Part shown: piece after piece, positions 8,601 to 18,484 of the stretch
Layout of the letters: each line of letters starts with the position of its first letter
Position numbering within the stretch: position 1 is the first letter of the stretch
From: Actinomadura sp. CNU-125
Lineage (GTDB): Bacteria; Actinomycetota; Actinomycetes; Streptosporangiales; Streptosporangiaceae
Length of the DNA stretch: 62,059 bases
Assembly: GCF_001942465.1 (NCBI RefSeq)
Contig: NZ_MKJY01000155.1
Location: 1-62,059, forward strand
Direction of reading: 5' to 3'
The notes under the pieces: generated by a model
Told to the model about the DNA's origin: nothing
Databases searched by the model: none
Seen by the model: the letters and a program-made list of their open reading frames with translations, nothing else
Translations under genes and position numbers: made by a program

Positions 8601-9461
8601 TCAGTCCGACACGCGGATGAGCCCCTCCTGCATCACCGACACCACCAGTTCCCCTGAGCGGGTGAACACCTGTCCCCGGGCGAGCCCGCGCGCGCTTCCG
8701 GCGAACGGGGTGTCCTGGTAGTACAGCAGCCAGTCGTCCGCGCGGAACGGACGGTGGAACCACATCGCGTGGTCGAGGCTGGCGCCCATCGTCCGCTTGT
8801 CGCCCCAGGCGAGACCGTGGTTGAGCAGGACGGTGTCGAGGAGCGTCATGTCGGACGCGTACGTCATCAGGCACACGTGCAGCAGCGGGTCGTCCGGCAG
8901 CTCCCCGTCCACTTTCAGCCACACCTTCGACTCCGGCGTGGTCAGCGACGGGTCCTTGGCCGCCTCCCACGTCAGCGGGGTCGCGTGCCGGATGTCGATG
9001 GGGCGCCGGTTCACGAACTCCTCCGCGCCGCGCCGTCCGAACAGGGGCGTCAGCCGGGTGAGGGAGTCGGGGAGGGTTTCGGGGGCGGGCGCGTCCGGCA
9101 TGGACGCCTGGTGCGCCGGCCCATCCTCGACGATCTGGAACGACGCCGACAGCGTGAAGATCGCCTTGCCGTGCTGGACGGCGGTGACGCGGCGCGTGGT
9201 GAAGGACCGGCCGTCGCGGACGCGGTCGACGGTGTAGACGATCGGGACGAGCGGGTCGCCCGGCCGCAGGAAGTAGGCGTGCAGGGAGTGCACGGGACGG
9301 TTCACCGGGACGGTCCGGCCGGCGGCGACGAGCGCCTGCCCGGCGACCTGACCTCCGAAGACGCGTTGCCGGTGCTCGTCGGACGTGCGGCCGCGGAAGA
9401 TGTCGTTCTCGATCTGCTCGAGGTCCAGCAGGTCCAGCAGTGCCTTCAGAGTCTCCTTCAC
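8601..9461 (-). CDS. tesB: Acyl-CoA thioesterase II (TesB-like double hot-dog)
   Basis: 286 residues, the family's usual size. Recognisable TesB segments: FGGQVAGQALVAA near residue 35, HSLHAYFLRPGDP, DGRSFTTRRVTAVQ, and in the second hot-dog ASLDHAMWFHRPFRADDWLLY with the conserved Asp, then ARGQVFTRSGELV. It hydrolyses acyl-CoA to free acid and CoA in the cytosol. In mycobacteria a tesB gene is not in this position, so it is a local insertion between whiB7 and uvrD2. Confidence 0.93.
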   Translation of the reverse strand: MKETLKALLDLLDLEQIENDIFRGRTSDEHRQRVFGGQVAGQALVAAGRTVPVNRPVHSLHAYFLRPGDPLVPIVYTVDRVRDGRSFTTRRVTAVQHGKAIFTLSASFQIVEDGPAHQASMPDAPAPETLPDSLTRLTPLFGRRGAEEFVNRRPIDIRHATPLTWEAAKDPSLTTPESKVWLKVDGELPDDPLLHVCLMTYASDMTLLDTVLLNHGLAWGDKRTMGASLDHAMWFHRPFRADDWLLYYQDTPFAGSARGLARGQVFTRSGELVVSVMQEGLIRVSD

Positions 9462-9543
9462 GCCCGACAGTCTCCCCCATCCGGCCGTGTGACCGCCCTC
9501 TCACCCCGCCGGAACCCGCGACCGGACGCCGCGACGCGCCTGC

Positions 9544-11612
9544 TCAGCCGCCGCAGAGCCCGAGGACGGCGGTGCCGTACCGGTCGAGCTTGACCTTCCC
9601 CACACCGGGGATCCCGGCGAGTTCCTCCATCGACTCCGGGCAGCGCTCGGCGATCGCCTGCAACGTGGCGTCCGTGAACACGACGTACGCGGGGATCCGC
9701 TGCTCGGACGACACCCCGGCGCGCCAGTCCTTGAGGGCGACGAGCAGTTCCTCGTTCAGCTCGGCGGGGCAGTCCTCGCAGCGGCCCAGCTTGCGCTCGA
9801 CGGCCGCGGTCAGCGGGCGTGCGCACACCCGGCACGGCTGCGGCCCCCGGACCGGACGCCGCTTGGTGGACCGGTCGAGACGGGCGGGGGTGTGCGTCGC
9901 GGTCTTGCTCGTGAGGCCGTCCAGGAACCGGGACGGGCGCCGCGCCTGGGCCCCGCCGGGCGAACGCGCCAGCGCCCACGACAGGTTCAGGTGGACGCGC
10001 GCGCGCGTGATGCCCACGTAAAGCAGGCGGCGCTCCTCCTCGACCTGCGCGGGCGTCTTCGCGTAGATGATCGGGAGCGTGCCCTCGGCGACCCCCACGA
10101 GGAACACCGCGTCCCACTCCAGGCCCTTGGCGGAGTGCAGCGACGCGAGCGTGACGCCCTCCAGCGGCGGCGCGTGCTGCGCCGCCGCCCGCTCCTCCAG
10201 TTCGGCGACGAAGTCGGGCAGCCCGGCCTTCGGGTTGTCGGCGGCCATGTCCTCGGAGAGCTGGGCCAGCGCCGCCAGCGACTCCCAGCGCGCCCGCGCC
10301 GCCCCCGCCCCCTCGGGCGGCCGGTCGGAGAACCCCGCGCCCGACAGCACGTGCCGGACCGTCCGGATCAGCCCGGTGCCGTCGGTCTCGGCGTCCGCGC
10401 CCGCGCGGGCCGCGCCGCGCAGCCGCACGACCGCCTCCCGCACCTCCGGCCGCTCGAAGAACCGTTCCGCGCCCCGCAGCACGTACGGGACGTTCGCGGC
10501 GGCCAGCGCCGCCTCGTACGCCTCCGACTGCGCGTTCACCCGGAACAGGATCGCGATCTCGCGCGCCGGGACGCCCTCGTCGACGAGCTTGCGGACGCCC
10601 GCGCGGTGTCGTCGGCCTCGGCGATCTCGTCGTCGTACTCGTTGAACGCCGGCTCCGGCCCGTCCGCGCGCTGCGCCACCAGCTCCAGCCGGTGACCGGA
10701 CGCGGGCGACCGCCCCAGCAGCCCGTTCGCCAGCCCCACGACCTGCGGCGTCGACCGGTAGTCGCGGACGAGCCGGACGACCGTCGCGCCGGGGTGGTCG
10801 GCGGTGAAGTTCAGCAGGTGCGCGGCGCTCGCGCCGGTGAACGAGTAGATCGTCTGGTTGGGGTCGCCGACGACGCAGATGTCGTCGCGGTCGCCGAGCC
10901 AGACGTCCAGCAGCATCTTCTGCAGCGGGTTGACGTCCTGGAACTCGTCCACGACGAAATGCCGGTACTGGTCGCGGACCTGGGCGGCGACCTCCCGGTG
11001 CTCGGTCAGCACGGCGGCGGTCAGCTCCAGCATCCCCTCGAAGTCGAGCAGGTTGCGCTGCCGCCGCAGCTCCTCGTACATCGCGTACACCCCGGCCACG
11101 TCGGCGATCTCGACGGACGGGCGCCGCGCCGCCTTCGCGGCGGCCGCCGCGTAGTCCTCGGGGCGGTTCTGCGTGACCTTCGCCCACTCGATCTCGCCCG
11201 CCGCGTCGCGCAGCTCGCCGCCGCCCAGCGACACCCCGATCTCGCGCGCCGCGTCCGCGACCAGCCGGATCTTCGACTCCAGGATCTTCGGCGGCTCGCC
11301 CCCGACCACCCGCGGCCAGAAGTAGGTGAGCTGCCGCAGCGCCGCCGAGTGGAACGTGCGGGCCTGGACGCCCGGCGCGCCGAGCGACCGCAGCCGCCCG
11401 CGCAGCTCCCCCGCCGCCCGGGTGGTGAACGTCACGGCCAGCACCCGCTGCGGCGCCATCACACCGGACCGCACCGCGTACGCGATCCGGTGCGTGATCG
11501 CCCGCGTCTTGCCCGTCCCGGCCCCCGCCAGAACGCACACCGGCCCCCGCACCGACTCCGCGACCGCCCGCTGCTCGGGATCGAGTCCCTCCAGCACCGA
11601 CTCCATCGACAT
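9544..11612 (-). CDS. uvrD2: ATP-dependent DNA helicase UvrD2, one frameshift
   Basis: The reconstructed protein has 689 residues. SF1A motifs: LAGAGTGKTRAITHR (Walker A), FTTRAAGEL, VVDEFQDVNPLQ (Walker B), VVGDPNQTIYSFTGA, TLASLHSAKGLEWDAVFLVG and YVGITRAR. Four cysteines (CRVC, CEDC) and a C-terminal HRDC domain (AIAERCPESMEELAGIPGVG) identify the UvrD2 branch (Rv3198c). The frame breaks near 10597, where CGGGCG should be CGGGGCG. It unwinds DNA 3' to 5' in repair. Start ATG 11612 (MSMESVLEGLDPEQ); a second ATG is two codons on. Confidence 0.93.
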
Positions 11613-11765
11613 CCCCCCATGGTCGCAGGAGTCACCGACCGGGTCGGCCCGCCGCCGCGATTGTGGACGGCCGATCCCCGCACGGAATGCGAACCGGACG
11701 TTTAGTGTTCTTCGGTACGCGCGATCTCGCGCATCACACGAACGACGAGGGAGGACGACGCACCG

Positions 11766-12059
11766 ATGGCGACGCCCACCGCCGACCGGGCCGAGGTGCC
11801 CGCCGGACAGCTCACCATGTACACGACGACCTGGTGCGGCTTCTGCCGGCGCCTCAAGAGCCAGCTCGCCCGGGAGGGCATCGAGATGGTCGAGGTCGAC
11901 ATCGAGAAGGACCCGAAGGCCGCCGAGTTCGTGATGAGCGTCAACGGCGGAAATCAGACGGTACCGACTGTCACCATCTCGGGCAGCGACGTCGTCCTCA
12001 CCAACCCCAGCGCGAAGGAAGTCAAGCGCCACCTGGCGGAACTCGCCGCCGACGCCTGA
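11766..12059 (+). CDS. mrx1: Mycoredoxin/glutaredoxin-like protein
   Basis: 97 residues of thioredoxin fold with TTWCGFC at residues 20-26; mycoredoxin-1 usually has CGYC, so Tyr is replaced by Phe. The cis-Pro lies in QTVPTVTI. Mycoredoxins reduce mycothiol-mixed disulfides in actinobacteria. Divergent from uvrD2, as in M. tuberculosis (Rv3198A). A strong terminator follows immediately. Confidence 0.9.
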   Translation: MATPTADRAEVPAGQLTMYTTTWCGFCRRLKSQLAREGIEMVEVDIEKDPKAAEFVMSVNGGNQTVPTVTISGSDVVLTNPSAKEVKRHLAELAADA

Positions 12060-12075
12060 GGCCGAGAACTTTCGA

Positions 12076-12119
12076 GAAAGGCCCGCCGACCAGGCACCAG
12101 CCCGGTCGGCGGGCCTTTC
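12076..12119 (+). terminator. Terminator after mycoredoxin gene
   Basis: GAAAGGCCCGCCGACC pairs with GGTCGGCGGGCCTTTC over a 12-base loop. The A/T ends on both sides suggest bidirectional use. Its right arm touches the first CRISPR-like repeat. Confidence 0.8.
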
Positions 12120-12204
12120 CATCCCCGCATGCGGGGGGAGCACGTACCGCCAATGGTCACCGTCGGGACGGTTTGCGGAACATCCCCGCAGCGGCGGGGA
12201 ACTC
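12115..12204 (-). CRISPR. Two-repeat CRISPR relic (type I-E-like repeats, no cas genes)
   Basis: Two 29-nt units (12115-12143 and 12176-12204) share CATCCCCGCA, a GGGGA run and a degenerate AGCAC/AACTC end, and flank one 32-nt spacer (12144-12175). The 61-nt period is exactly that of type I-E arrays, and on the minus strand the first unit begins GTGCTCCCC, the well-known actinobacterial I-E start. Each carries a small inverted repeat. The units differ at about half of their remaining positions, so the array is decayed. No cas gene is present in the window. Confidence 0.6.
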
Positions 12205-12234
12205 ACGCACCGTTCACCCTAGGTGAACCCTCCG

Positions 12235-13144
12235 TCAGAACGGGGGCATCTTGGGGAGTTCGCCGCCGTACCAGCGCATGATCAGCTGGGCGGCGATGGA
12301 CAGGATCCCGGGCGCGACGATCTCGTCCGCTTCGATCGCGGCGCGCAGTTCCTCGCGGGTGTACCAGCTGGCGTCCAGGATCTCCTCCGGGTCGGGGCGC
12401 AGCGCGGTCTCGTCGGTCACGGCGGTGAAGCCGAGCATGAGGCTCCGCGGCAGCGGCCACGGCTGGCTGCCCAGGTAGCGGACGTCCCGGACGTGCAGGC
12501 CGACCTCCTCGTGGACCTCGCGGGCGACGGCCTGTTCGAGGGATTCGCCGGGTTCGACGAACCCGGCGAGGATCGAGCGGCGGTCGGCGGGCCACTGGGG
12601 GCCGCGGGCGAGCAGGATGCGGTCGTCCGGGTCGGTGACCAGCATGATCACGGCCGGGTCGACGCGGGGGAAGTGCTGCGAGCCGTCCCGGGGGCAGGTG
12701 CGGACGTGTCCGGCCTGCGTCTCCCGCGTCTCGGCGCCGCAGCCGGGGCAGAACCGGTTGGTGGCGTGCCAGTGTTCGAGCGCGACGGCGTGGGTGAGCA
12801 GCCCGGAGTCGCGGTCGCCGAGGACGGCGCCGACGCGGCGGAGCCCGGCGGGTTCGGCGCCCTCGACGGCGAACTCTCCGGCGACCGTGAAGTAGGCGGT
12901 GCCGTCGCGTCGACGCCGAGCAGCGGCGGACGCCGGGCGGGGCCTGGGCGGGCGGGACGAAGACGAGCGCGGGCGCGGGGTCGAACACGACCGGGGCGCG
13001 GCCTTCGTGGATCGGCAGGACGCGGGTGCGCGGGTCGTCCCACGCGGCCGCGAGCCAGGCGTCGTCGCCGCGCCGCAGGGCGGCCCGGTCGAGCGTGCCG
13101 CGGGCCAGCGCGAGCCATTCGAGCGGGCCGTCGGTCACCGTCAT
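12235..13144 (-). CDS. nudC: NAD(+) diphosphatase NudC, two frameshifts
   Basis: The reconstructed protein has 303 residues. N-terminal SNORF-like domain, then a four-Cys zinc ribbon (FCPGCGAET with CPRDG), then the Nudix domain with AGFVEPGESLEQAVAREV followed by HEEVGL. The downstream SQPWPLPRSLMLGF is the SQPWPFP signature of the NADH pyrophosphatase subfamily. It hydrolyses NAD(H) and can remove NAD caps from RNA. Two single-base losses near 12927 and 12902 shift the frame within 30 bases. Its position matches Rv3199c. Confidence 0.9.
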
Positions 13145-13166
13145 GTATCTCCCCCCAAGGTTGGTG

Positions 13167-14573
13167 TCAGCGCAGGGCGCCGGCGAGTTCTTCCCACAGG
13201 TGCGCGGCGGCTTCGGCGCCCTTGAGCAGCAGCGGGATCTCGACCTTCTCGTTCGGCGCGTGGATGCGGTCGTCGTCGAGGCCGACCGCGACGAAGATCA
13301 GCGGCGCGTCCAGGACGTCGGCGAGGTCGGCTTCGGGGCCGCTGCCGCCCTCGCGGGTGAACAGCACCTCGCGTCCGAACGCGCGTTCCATGGCGCGGCG
13401 GGCGGCGAGCACGCCGGGCGAGTCGATCGGGGAGAAGCAGGGCCGGACGCCGCCGCCGGGGATCCGGACCTCGGCCTCGACGCCGGGCGGGGTGCGTTCG
13501 GCGACCCAGGCGCGGAAGGAGTCCTGCACCTTGACCGGGTCCTGGCCGGCGACGAGCCGGAACGAGATCTTGGCGTGCGCGTCGCGCGGCACGATCGTCT
13601 TGCCGCCCGCGCCGGTGTGCCCGCCCCACATGCCGTTGATCTCGGCGGTGGGGCGCGCCCAGATGCGTTCGAGGGTCGTGTAGCCGCGTTCGCCGTGCGG
13701 GGCGCGGCTGTTCCCGGCGGTGCGGAGCCATTCGTCCTCGTCGAACGGGAGTTTGCCGAACAGGGCGCGTTCCTCGTCGGTGAGGGGGACGACGTCGTCG
13801 TAGAAGCCGGGGAGGGTGACGCGTTCGTCGGCGTCGTGGAGTCCGGCGAGGAGCGTCGCCATGGCGTGCAGCGGGTTGGGGACGGCGCCGCCGAAGGAGC
13901 CGGAGTGCAGGTCGGTGGCGGGGCCGCGCAGCGTCACCTCGGCTTCGGTGAGCCCGCGCATGCCGGTGCACATGGACGGGACGTCGGCCGCCCACATCGT
14001 CGTGTCGCTGATGACGACCGCGTCGCAGGCGAGCCGGTCGCGGTGTGCGCGCAGCAGGTCGGCGAAGTGCACGGAGCCGGACTCCTCCTCGCCTTCGACC
14101 AGCAGTTTCACGGTGACGGGCGGGGCCTGCGCGCCGGTCGCGGCGAGCAGGGCGCGCAGTCCGAGGGTGTGGAAGAAGACCTGGCCCTTGTCGTCGGACG
14201 TGCCGCGCCCGATCAGCCGGTCGCCGCGTTCGACGGGGACGAACGGGTCGGTGTCCCATTCGTCGAGGGGTTCGACGGGCTGCACGTCGTGGTGGCCGTA
14301 GACGACGACGGACGGCGCGTCCGGGTCGGCGGCGGGCCATTCGGCGTAGACGGCGGGCAGTCCGGGGGTGTCCCAGATCTCGACGGTCGGCCAGCCCTGT
14401 TCGCGCAGGTGCGCGGCGAGCCAGTCGGCGGACCGCCGGACGTCGGCGGCGTGCGCGGGGTCGCCGGAGACGGAGGGGATCGCCAGCCATTCCTTCAGGT
14501 CCGCGACGAACCGGTCGCGTTCTTCGCGGATGTATCCGACAACGTCGATGTTCTCGACCGCGTCGTTCACCAC
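13167..14573 (-). CDS. M20 family dipeptidase (ArgE/DapE-type)
   Basis: 468 residues from GTG 14573, with AAAGGGG upstream; an earlier in-frame start at 14705 would overlap a divergent gene. Zinc motifs: VVVYGHHDVQPVEP (first His-x-Asp), IGRGTSDDKGQ (bridging Asp), VEGEEESGS (catalytic Glu plus metal Glu), SDTTMW, and a C-terminal His in DDDRIHAPNEKVE. A bacterial dimerisation domain lies in the middle. Cytosolic metallopeptidase acting on small peptides; exact substrate unknown. Confidence 0.92.
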   Translation of the reverse strand: MVNDAVENIDVVGYIREERDRFVADLKEWLAIPSVSGDPAHAADVRRSADWLAAHLREQGWPTVEIWDTPGLPAVYAEWPAADPDAPSVVVYGHHDVQPVEPLDEWDTDPFVPVERGDRLIGRGTSDDKGQVFFHTLGLRALLAATGAQAPPVTVKLLVEGEEESGSVHFADLLRAHRDRLACDAVVISDTTMWAADVPSMCTGMRGLTEAEVTLRGPATDLHSGSFGGAVPNPLHAMATLLAGLHDADERVTLPGFYDDVVPLTDEERALFGKLPFDEDEWLRTAGNSRAPHGERGYTTLERIWARPTAEINGMWGGHTGAGGKTIVPRDAHAKISFRLVAGQDPVKVQDSFRAWVAERTPPGVEAEVRIPGGGVRPCFSPIDSPGVLAARRAMERAFGREVLFTREGGSGPEADLADVLDAPLIFVAVGLDDDRIHAPNEKVEIPLLLKGAEAAAHLWEELAGALR

Positions 14574-14649
14574 TTGCCATGCCCCTTTGCATGTCGTCGT
14601 ACTGTCGTGCACAGTACGGGATCGCCGTACTCGCCCACGGGAGGGCCTC

Positions 14650-14961
14650 TTGATCCTCATCGATCCGCCGCTGTGGCCCGCGCGCGGCCGGGTGTGGTCG
14701 CACATGGTCAGCGACGTGTCCTACGCGGAACTTCACGCGTTCGCGGAGGAACTGGGTATGTCGCCGCGCGCGTTCGACCGCGACCACTACGACGTCCCGT
14801 CCGAGTTCTACCAGGCCGCGGTCGCGCGGGGGGCGGTTCCGGTGGGTTGTCAGGAACTGCTGTTGCGTCTGACGCGTGCGGGGCTGCGTCGCCGGAAGGT
14901 CGTGCGGGAGGCGCTGCGCGCGCGCACGTCCGTCCCGGGGGCGGCGTCAGGTGCCGAGTAG
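14650..14961 (+). CDS. DUF4031 domain-containing protein
   Basis: 103 residues from a TTG start with GGGAGGG 5 bases upstream. The DUF4031 pattern is clear: ILIDPPLWPARGRVWSHMVSD at the start, ELHAFAEELGMSPRAFDRDHYDVP in the middle, and a basic end. Function unknown in the family. It overlaps the tail of the convergent HD-domain gene by 15 bases. Confidence 0.82.
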   Translation: MILIDPPLWPARGRVWSHMVSDVSYAELHAFAEELGMSPRAFDRDHYDVPSEFYQAAVARGAVPVGCQELLLRLTRAGLRRRKVVREALRARTSVPGAASGAE

Positions 14962-15555
14962 GGCCAGTTCTGTCTGCATGTTGTGCCGGGCCGTTTCTTC
15001 GAAGCGCGCGCGGGCCGGTGGCGTGTTGAACAGGGACGGCAGCGCGAGCAGCGATTCGAGCACCTGGGCGCGTCCGGCCCGGTAGAGCTCCTCGGGGACG
15101 AACGCGTACTCGTCGCGGACGGCGGCGGCGTAGGCGGCGTACCGGTCGGGTCCGGCGCCGAGGATCGCGAGGTCGGCGTCGCAGAGCACCTGCCCGTCGC
15201 GGTCGCCGGGCTCGGGCGCGTGCGCGGCGGTCAGTTCGACGAGCCGGACGACGCGGGCGATGTCGTCCGGGGGCAGGTCGGTGTCGGCGAGCATGCGCTC
15301 GGCGAGGCGGGCGCTGCGTTCCTCGTTGTCGGCGCGCTCGGGGTCGTAGACGGCGTCGTGGAACCAGGCGGCGAGGCGGACGGCGTCGGGCGAGTCGGCG
15401 TGGCCGGCGAGCTCGTCGACCAGGTCGAGGACGGCGGCGAGGTGCTCGCGCGTGTGGTAGCGGCGGTGCGGCTCGCCGTAGCGGGCGTCGAGTTCGGTGC
15501 CGATGTGCCGGGTGTGCGGCCCGGCCAGCGCGACCCACCGCTCGATGAGATCCAT
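14947..15555 (-). CDS. HD-domain phosphohydrolase-like protein
   Basis: 202 residues from ATG 15555. The HD pattern reads RYHTREHLAAVLD (first His), AAWFHDAVYD (the HD pair near residue 67) and DADLAILG (distal Asp), as in the predicted metal-dependent HD superfamily proteins of actinomycetes. Nucleotide phosphohydrolase activity is inferred. The gene starts about 100 bp from the divergent siderophore operon and is probably not iron-regulated. Confidence 0.82.
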   Translation of the reverse strand: MDLIERWVALAGPHTRHIGTELDARYGEPHRRYHTREHLAAVLDLVDELAGHADSPDAVRLAAWFHDAVYDPERADNEERSARLAERMLADTDLPPDDIARVVRLVELTAAHAPEPGDRDGQVLCDADLAILGAGPDRYAAYAAAVRDEYAFVPEELYRAGRAQVLESLLALPSLFNTPPARARFEETARHNMQTELALLGT

Positions 15556-15653
15556 GGCTTCATCTTGGCGGATCGCGGGACGGCGGGGGACACGCGGTGT
15601 CATCGTTCTTGCCCGGGCGGCGCGGTCCGGCCAGTATGGTGACGATTCTTGAG

Positions 15654-15672
15654 TTAGGCAAGGCTTACCTCA
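15654..15672 (+). promoter_or_regulatory. Iron box (IdeR/DmdR-type operator)
   Basis: TTAGGCAAGGCTTACCTCA matches 15 of 19 positions of the consensus TTAGGTTAGGCTAACCTAA bound by iron-loaded DtxR-family repressors of actinobacteria. It ends 15 bases before the first siderophore gene's start codon, where a bound repressor would block initiation. Confidence 0.8.
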
Positions 15673-15687
15673 CTGGAAAGGGCCCAC

Positions 15688-16839
15688 TTGGCCGCCTCCC
15701 TCTACCTGGTCGCCGGGAAGGCCACCGACTCGGTGACGCACGGATTCCTGCCCGCCGCCGCGCGCCTCGGTCTCGACGTCGTGCTCCTCACCGACCGTCC
15801 CGCGGAGCACGCGGAGGCTCCACCGCCGGTCGGCGCGGTCGTCGAATGCGACGTCTCCGACTTCCGGGACATCATCGACCGGATCCGCGACCGGCCCGCC
15901 GCGATCTTCTCCAACAGCGACTTCCTGCAAACACCGGCCGCCCTCGCGGCGGCGTACTTCGGGCTGCCCGGCAAGGACTGGCGGGCGGCCGCGCGGGCGA
16001 AGAACAAGGCGCTGATGCGCCGCTGCCTCGCGCACCTCGACCCGGTCTTCTCCGCGGACGCCCGCGCGGTGCCCGCGGACGCGCCGTACCCGCTCGTCCT
16101 CAAGCCGCGCGAGGGCGTCGCGAGCGAGGACGTCTTCCTGGTGCGGGACGCGCCGGAGCTGCGCGCCCGCGTCGCGGAGATCGCGGCGCGGCGCGCGGAC
16201 CCGCTCGTCGCCGAGGAGTACCTGCCCGGGGAGCTGCACACCCTCGAAACCCTCGGGGACGGGCACGAACTGCGGGTGCTCGGCTCGTTCCGCACGCGAA
16301 TGTCCCCGCCGCCGCACTTCGTCGAGGAACGCCTCGAATGGGCGCCTCCTCCGCCGGAGACGCCGCAGGTCCTCGCGTCGCTGGAGGCGCTCGGCGCCGG
16401 GTTCGGCGCGTGCCATACCGAGTTCGTCGTCCACGCGGGCCGCGCCCGGATCATCGAGGTGAACTACCGGCTGATCGGCGACCACTGCGACTTCCTGCTC
16501 GCCGACCTGCTGGGCGTGCCGCTGCACGAGCGGATCCTGCGGGTGCACCTCGGCGGGCGGCTGGACGCGGCCGTCCCGCGCCCGCGCGGGCACGCGGTCG
16601 CCGAGCCGGTCATCGCCGACCGCGCGGGCCGCCTCACCGCCGCGCCCGGCCCGGTCGAGCTGGACGACGGCGACGTGCGGCTCGCCTACCGGCCGCAGCG
16701 CGCCGTGGGCGACGAGATCCCGCTCACCCGGACGAACCGGGACTATCTCGGCACCGTGCGGGCCATCGGCCCGGACCCGGACGGCGTCCGGGCGGCGCTC
16801 GCCCGATTCCGCGCGGCCCACGAGTGGACGATCGCGTGA
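15688..16839 (+). CDS. ATP-grasp ligase of siderophore biosynthesis (PvsA-like)
   Basis: 383 residues from TTG 15688 with GGAAAGGG 6 bases upstream. ATP-grasp features: KNKALMRRCLA, YPLVLKPREGVASEDVFLV (nucleotide-binding Lys strand), PLVAEEYLPGELH, and RARIIEVNYRLIGDH with the metal-binding Glu/Asn. In the vibrioferrin pathway an ATP-grasp enzyme (PvsA) forms an amide between an amino acid and a carboxylate; the same role is inferred here from its place at the head of the NIS operon. The stop overlaps the next GTG. Confidence 0.8.
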   Translation: MAASLYLVAGKATDSVTHGFLPAAARLGLDVVLLTDRPAEHAEAPPPVGAVVECDVSDFRDIIDRIRDRPAAIFSNSDFLQTPAALAAAYFGLPGKDWRAAARAKNKALMRRCLAHLDPVFSADARAVPADAPYPLVLKPREGVASEDVFLVRDAPELRARVAEIAARRADPLVAEEYLPGELHTLETLGDGHELRVLGSFRTRMSPPPHFVEERLEWAPPPPETPQVLASLEALGAGFGACHTEFVVHAGRARIIEVNYRLIGDHCDFLLADLLGVPLHERILRVHLGGRLDAAVPRPRGHAVAEPVIADRAGRLTAAPGPVELDDGDVRLAYRPQRAVGDEIPLTRTNRDYLGTVRAIGPDPDGVRAALARFRAAHEWTIA

Positions 16840-18484
16840 CCGAGCCCGACTCCCCCGGCGCATCCGCACGCGACTCTTCGGGCGCATCCAGGCCTGTCGC
16901 CGCTGCTTCGATGGACTTGGAGGGTCCCCTGGCGGCGCGTGTCCTGGACGCGTTGCTGCGGGAGAACTACGGAGGCTTGCAGGAGCTGATCCGGGAGGAG
17001 ACCCTGCAGTTGCCAAGTCGTCGAATACGGCTTGTGGCGGCGCGCCCGGCGTTCCTGTCGGACGTCAAAGTGGACCCTGCGCAGATCCTGAAACTGGACG
17101 ACGTGTTCCGCGCCGTACGGCACCTCGCCGACCCCACGGACGACGTCGCCGCGTTCGAGCGCGAATGCCGGGACGCCCTGGCCGCCGCCAAGCTGCACCG
17201 TGACGCGCGCCCCGCCGTGTACCGGCGTCTGGCCCGCATCCCGGACGAACTCCGCACCGGCCCCGGCACCTTCTACGACACCCTCGCCGCGTACAACGAG
17301 CACCCCGTGCACCCCACGAGCCTGGGCCGCGCCGGGCTGAGCCTGGCCGACCTGAGCCGGTACGCGCCCGAGTTCGGTCCCGCGTTCCCGCTGCGCTGGG
17401 CGCTCGTCCGCGACGCGATCCTCGCCGGGGCCCCACCGCCGTGGTGGCCCGCGCCGTCCGACGTGGGCCTGCCCCCCACGGACGGCGGCGCACTGTTCCC
17501 CGTGCACCCGCTCGCCGCCCCGCACGTCCGCCGCCGGCCCGGCGCCGTCCTCGCCCCGGACCCCTACCTCCGGGTCGGCCCCACGCTGTCGATGCGGACG
17601 GTCGCCGCGGCGCGGCTCGTCCACGTGAAGGTGCCGCTGCCGACGAGCACGCTCGGGCTGCGCAACCGCCGCACGATCACGCCGGGCACGCTGCCGGACG
17701 GCGCGCTCGTCGAGCGGATCCTGCGGCGCGTCCTCGACCGCGAACCGTCCCTGCCCGTCCTGCTGGCGGACGAGCAAACCTACGGGCACGCGCAGAACCC
17801 GCTGCTGGGGTACCTGGTGAGGCGATTCCCGGACGAGACGGCGCGCGCGCACGTCGTTCCCGTCGCCGCATTACTGGCCGAGGCCCCCGAACACGGTCAC
17901 GTCATCGAACGCTGGGACGTCGAGTCGCTGTTCGCCTCCTACCTCGACGCGCTGTTCGCCTGGAACGTCACCCTGTTCCGCTACGGCATCGCCCTGGAGG
18001 CGCACCAGCAGAACGTATCCCTCGTCTTGGACGACGGCCCGCTCCGCCTCCTCGTCAAGGACAACGACGGCGCGCTCATCGACCCGGCCCGCCTCCGCGA
18101 ACGCCTCCCGCCGGACCCGGACGCCGACCCGCGCGACCTCATCGACCGCCGCATGACGACCGCCGACCCCGACGCCCTCGCCCGCGTCTTCGTCACCATC
18201 ACGCTGCACCTGTGCGCGGCGGCCCCCGCCCTCGGCCTGGCCGAACGGGGGCTCCTGCCCTGGCGGACGGGACGCGCTGCTCGTCCGCGACCGGCCTCGC
18301 CGCGGCGCTCGGCCCCGGCGACGCGTTCCTGCGCTCCCGGACGCTCGACGCCGCGACGCTGCCGGGCAAGGCCATGGTCACCGCCGGAACCCTCGTCGAC
18401 AAGGCCAGGACCGGCGCCGCCGACATCAACAAGCACTACGGCCCGGCCGGGCCCAACTATCTACGGGACACCACGTGCTGCTGA
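16836..18484 (+). CDS. NIS siderophore synthetase 1 (IucA/IucC family), one frameshift
   Basis: The reconstructed protein has 549 residues. The NIS ATP-binding motif is HPVHPTSLGRAGL near residue 155; other conserved pieces are VKVPLPTSTLGLRNRR, ADEQTYGHAQNP, YGIALEAHQQNVSLVL and LLVKDNDGALI (metal/ATP site). The frame shifts between about 18247 and 18275 (one base lost); the last 70 residues (TGLAAALGPGDAFLRSRTL to RDTTCC) continue in another frame. It condenses a carboxylate such as citrate with an amine or alcohol through an acyl-adenylate. Overlaps both neighbours, so one operon. Confidence 0.85.

Noticed and set aside
12235..13144. nudC as a decayed pseudogene next to a CRISPR relic
   Set aside because: All catalytic and structural motifs are intact once two G losses are restored, and the same error type recurs throughout the window.
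18262..18300. A third reading frame (RDALLVRDR) inside the synthetase 1 break, suggesting two indels
   Set aside because: One lost base explains the length (1,649 plus 1 equals 550 codons) and joins both conserved parts, so a second indel pair is not needed.
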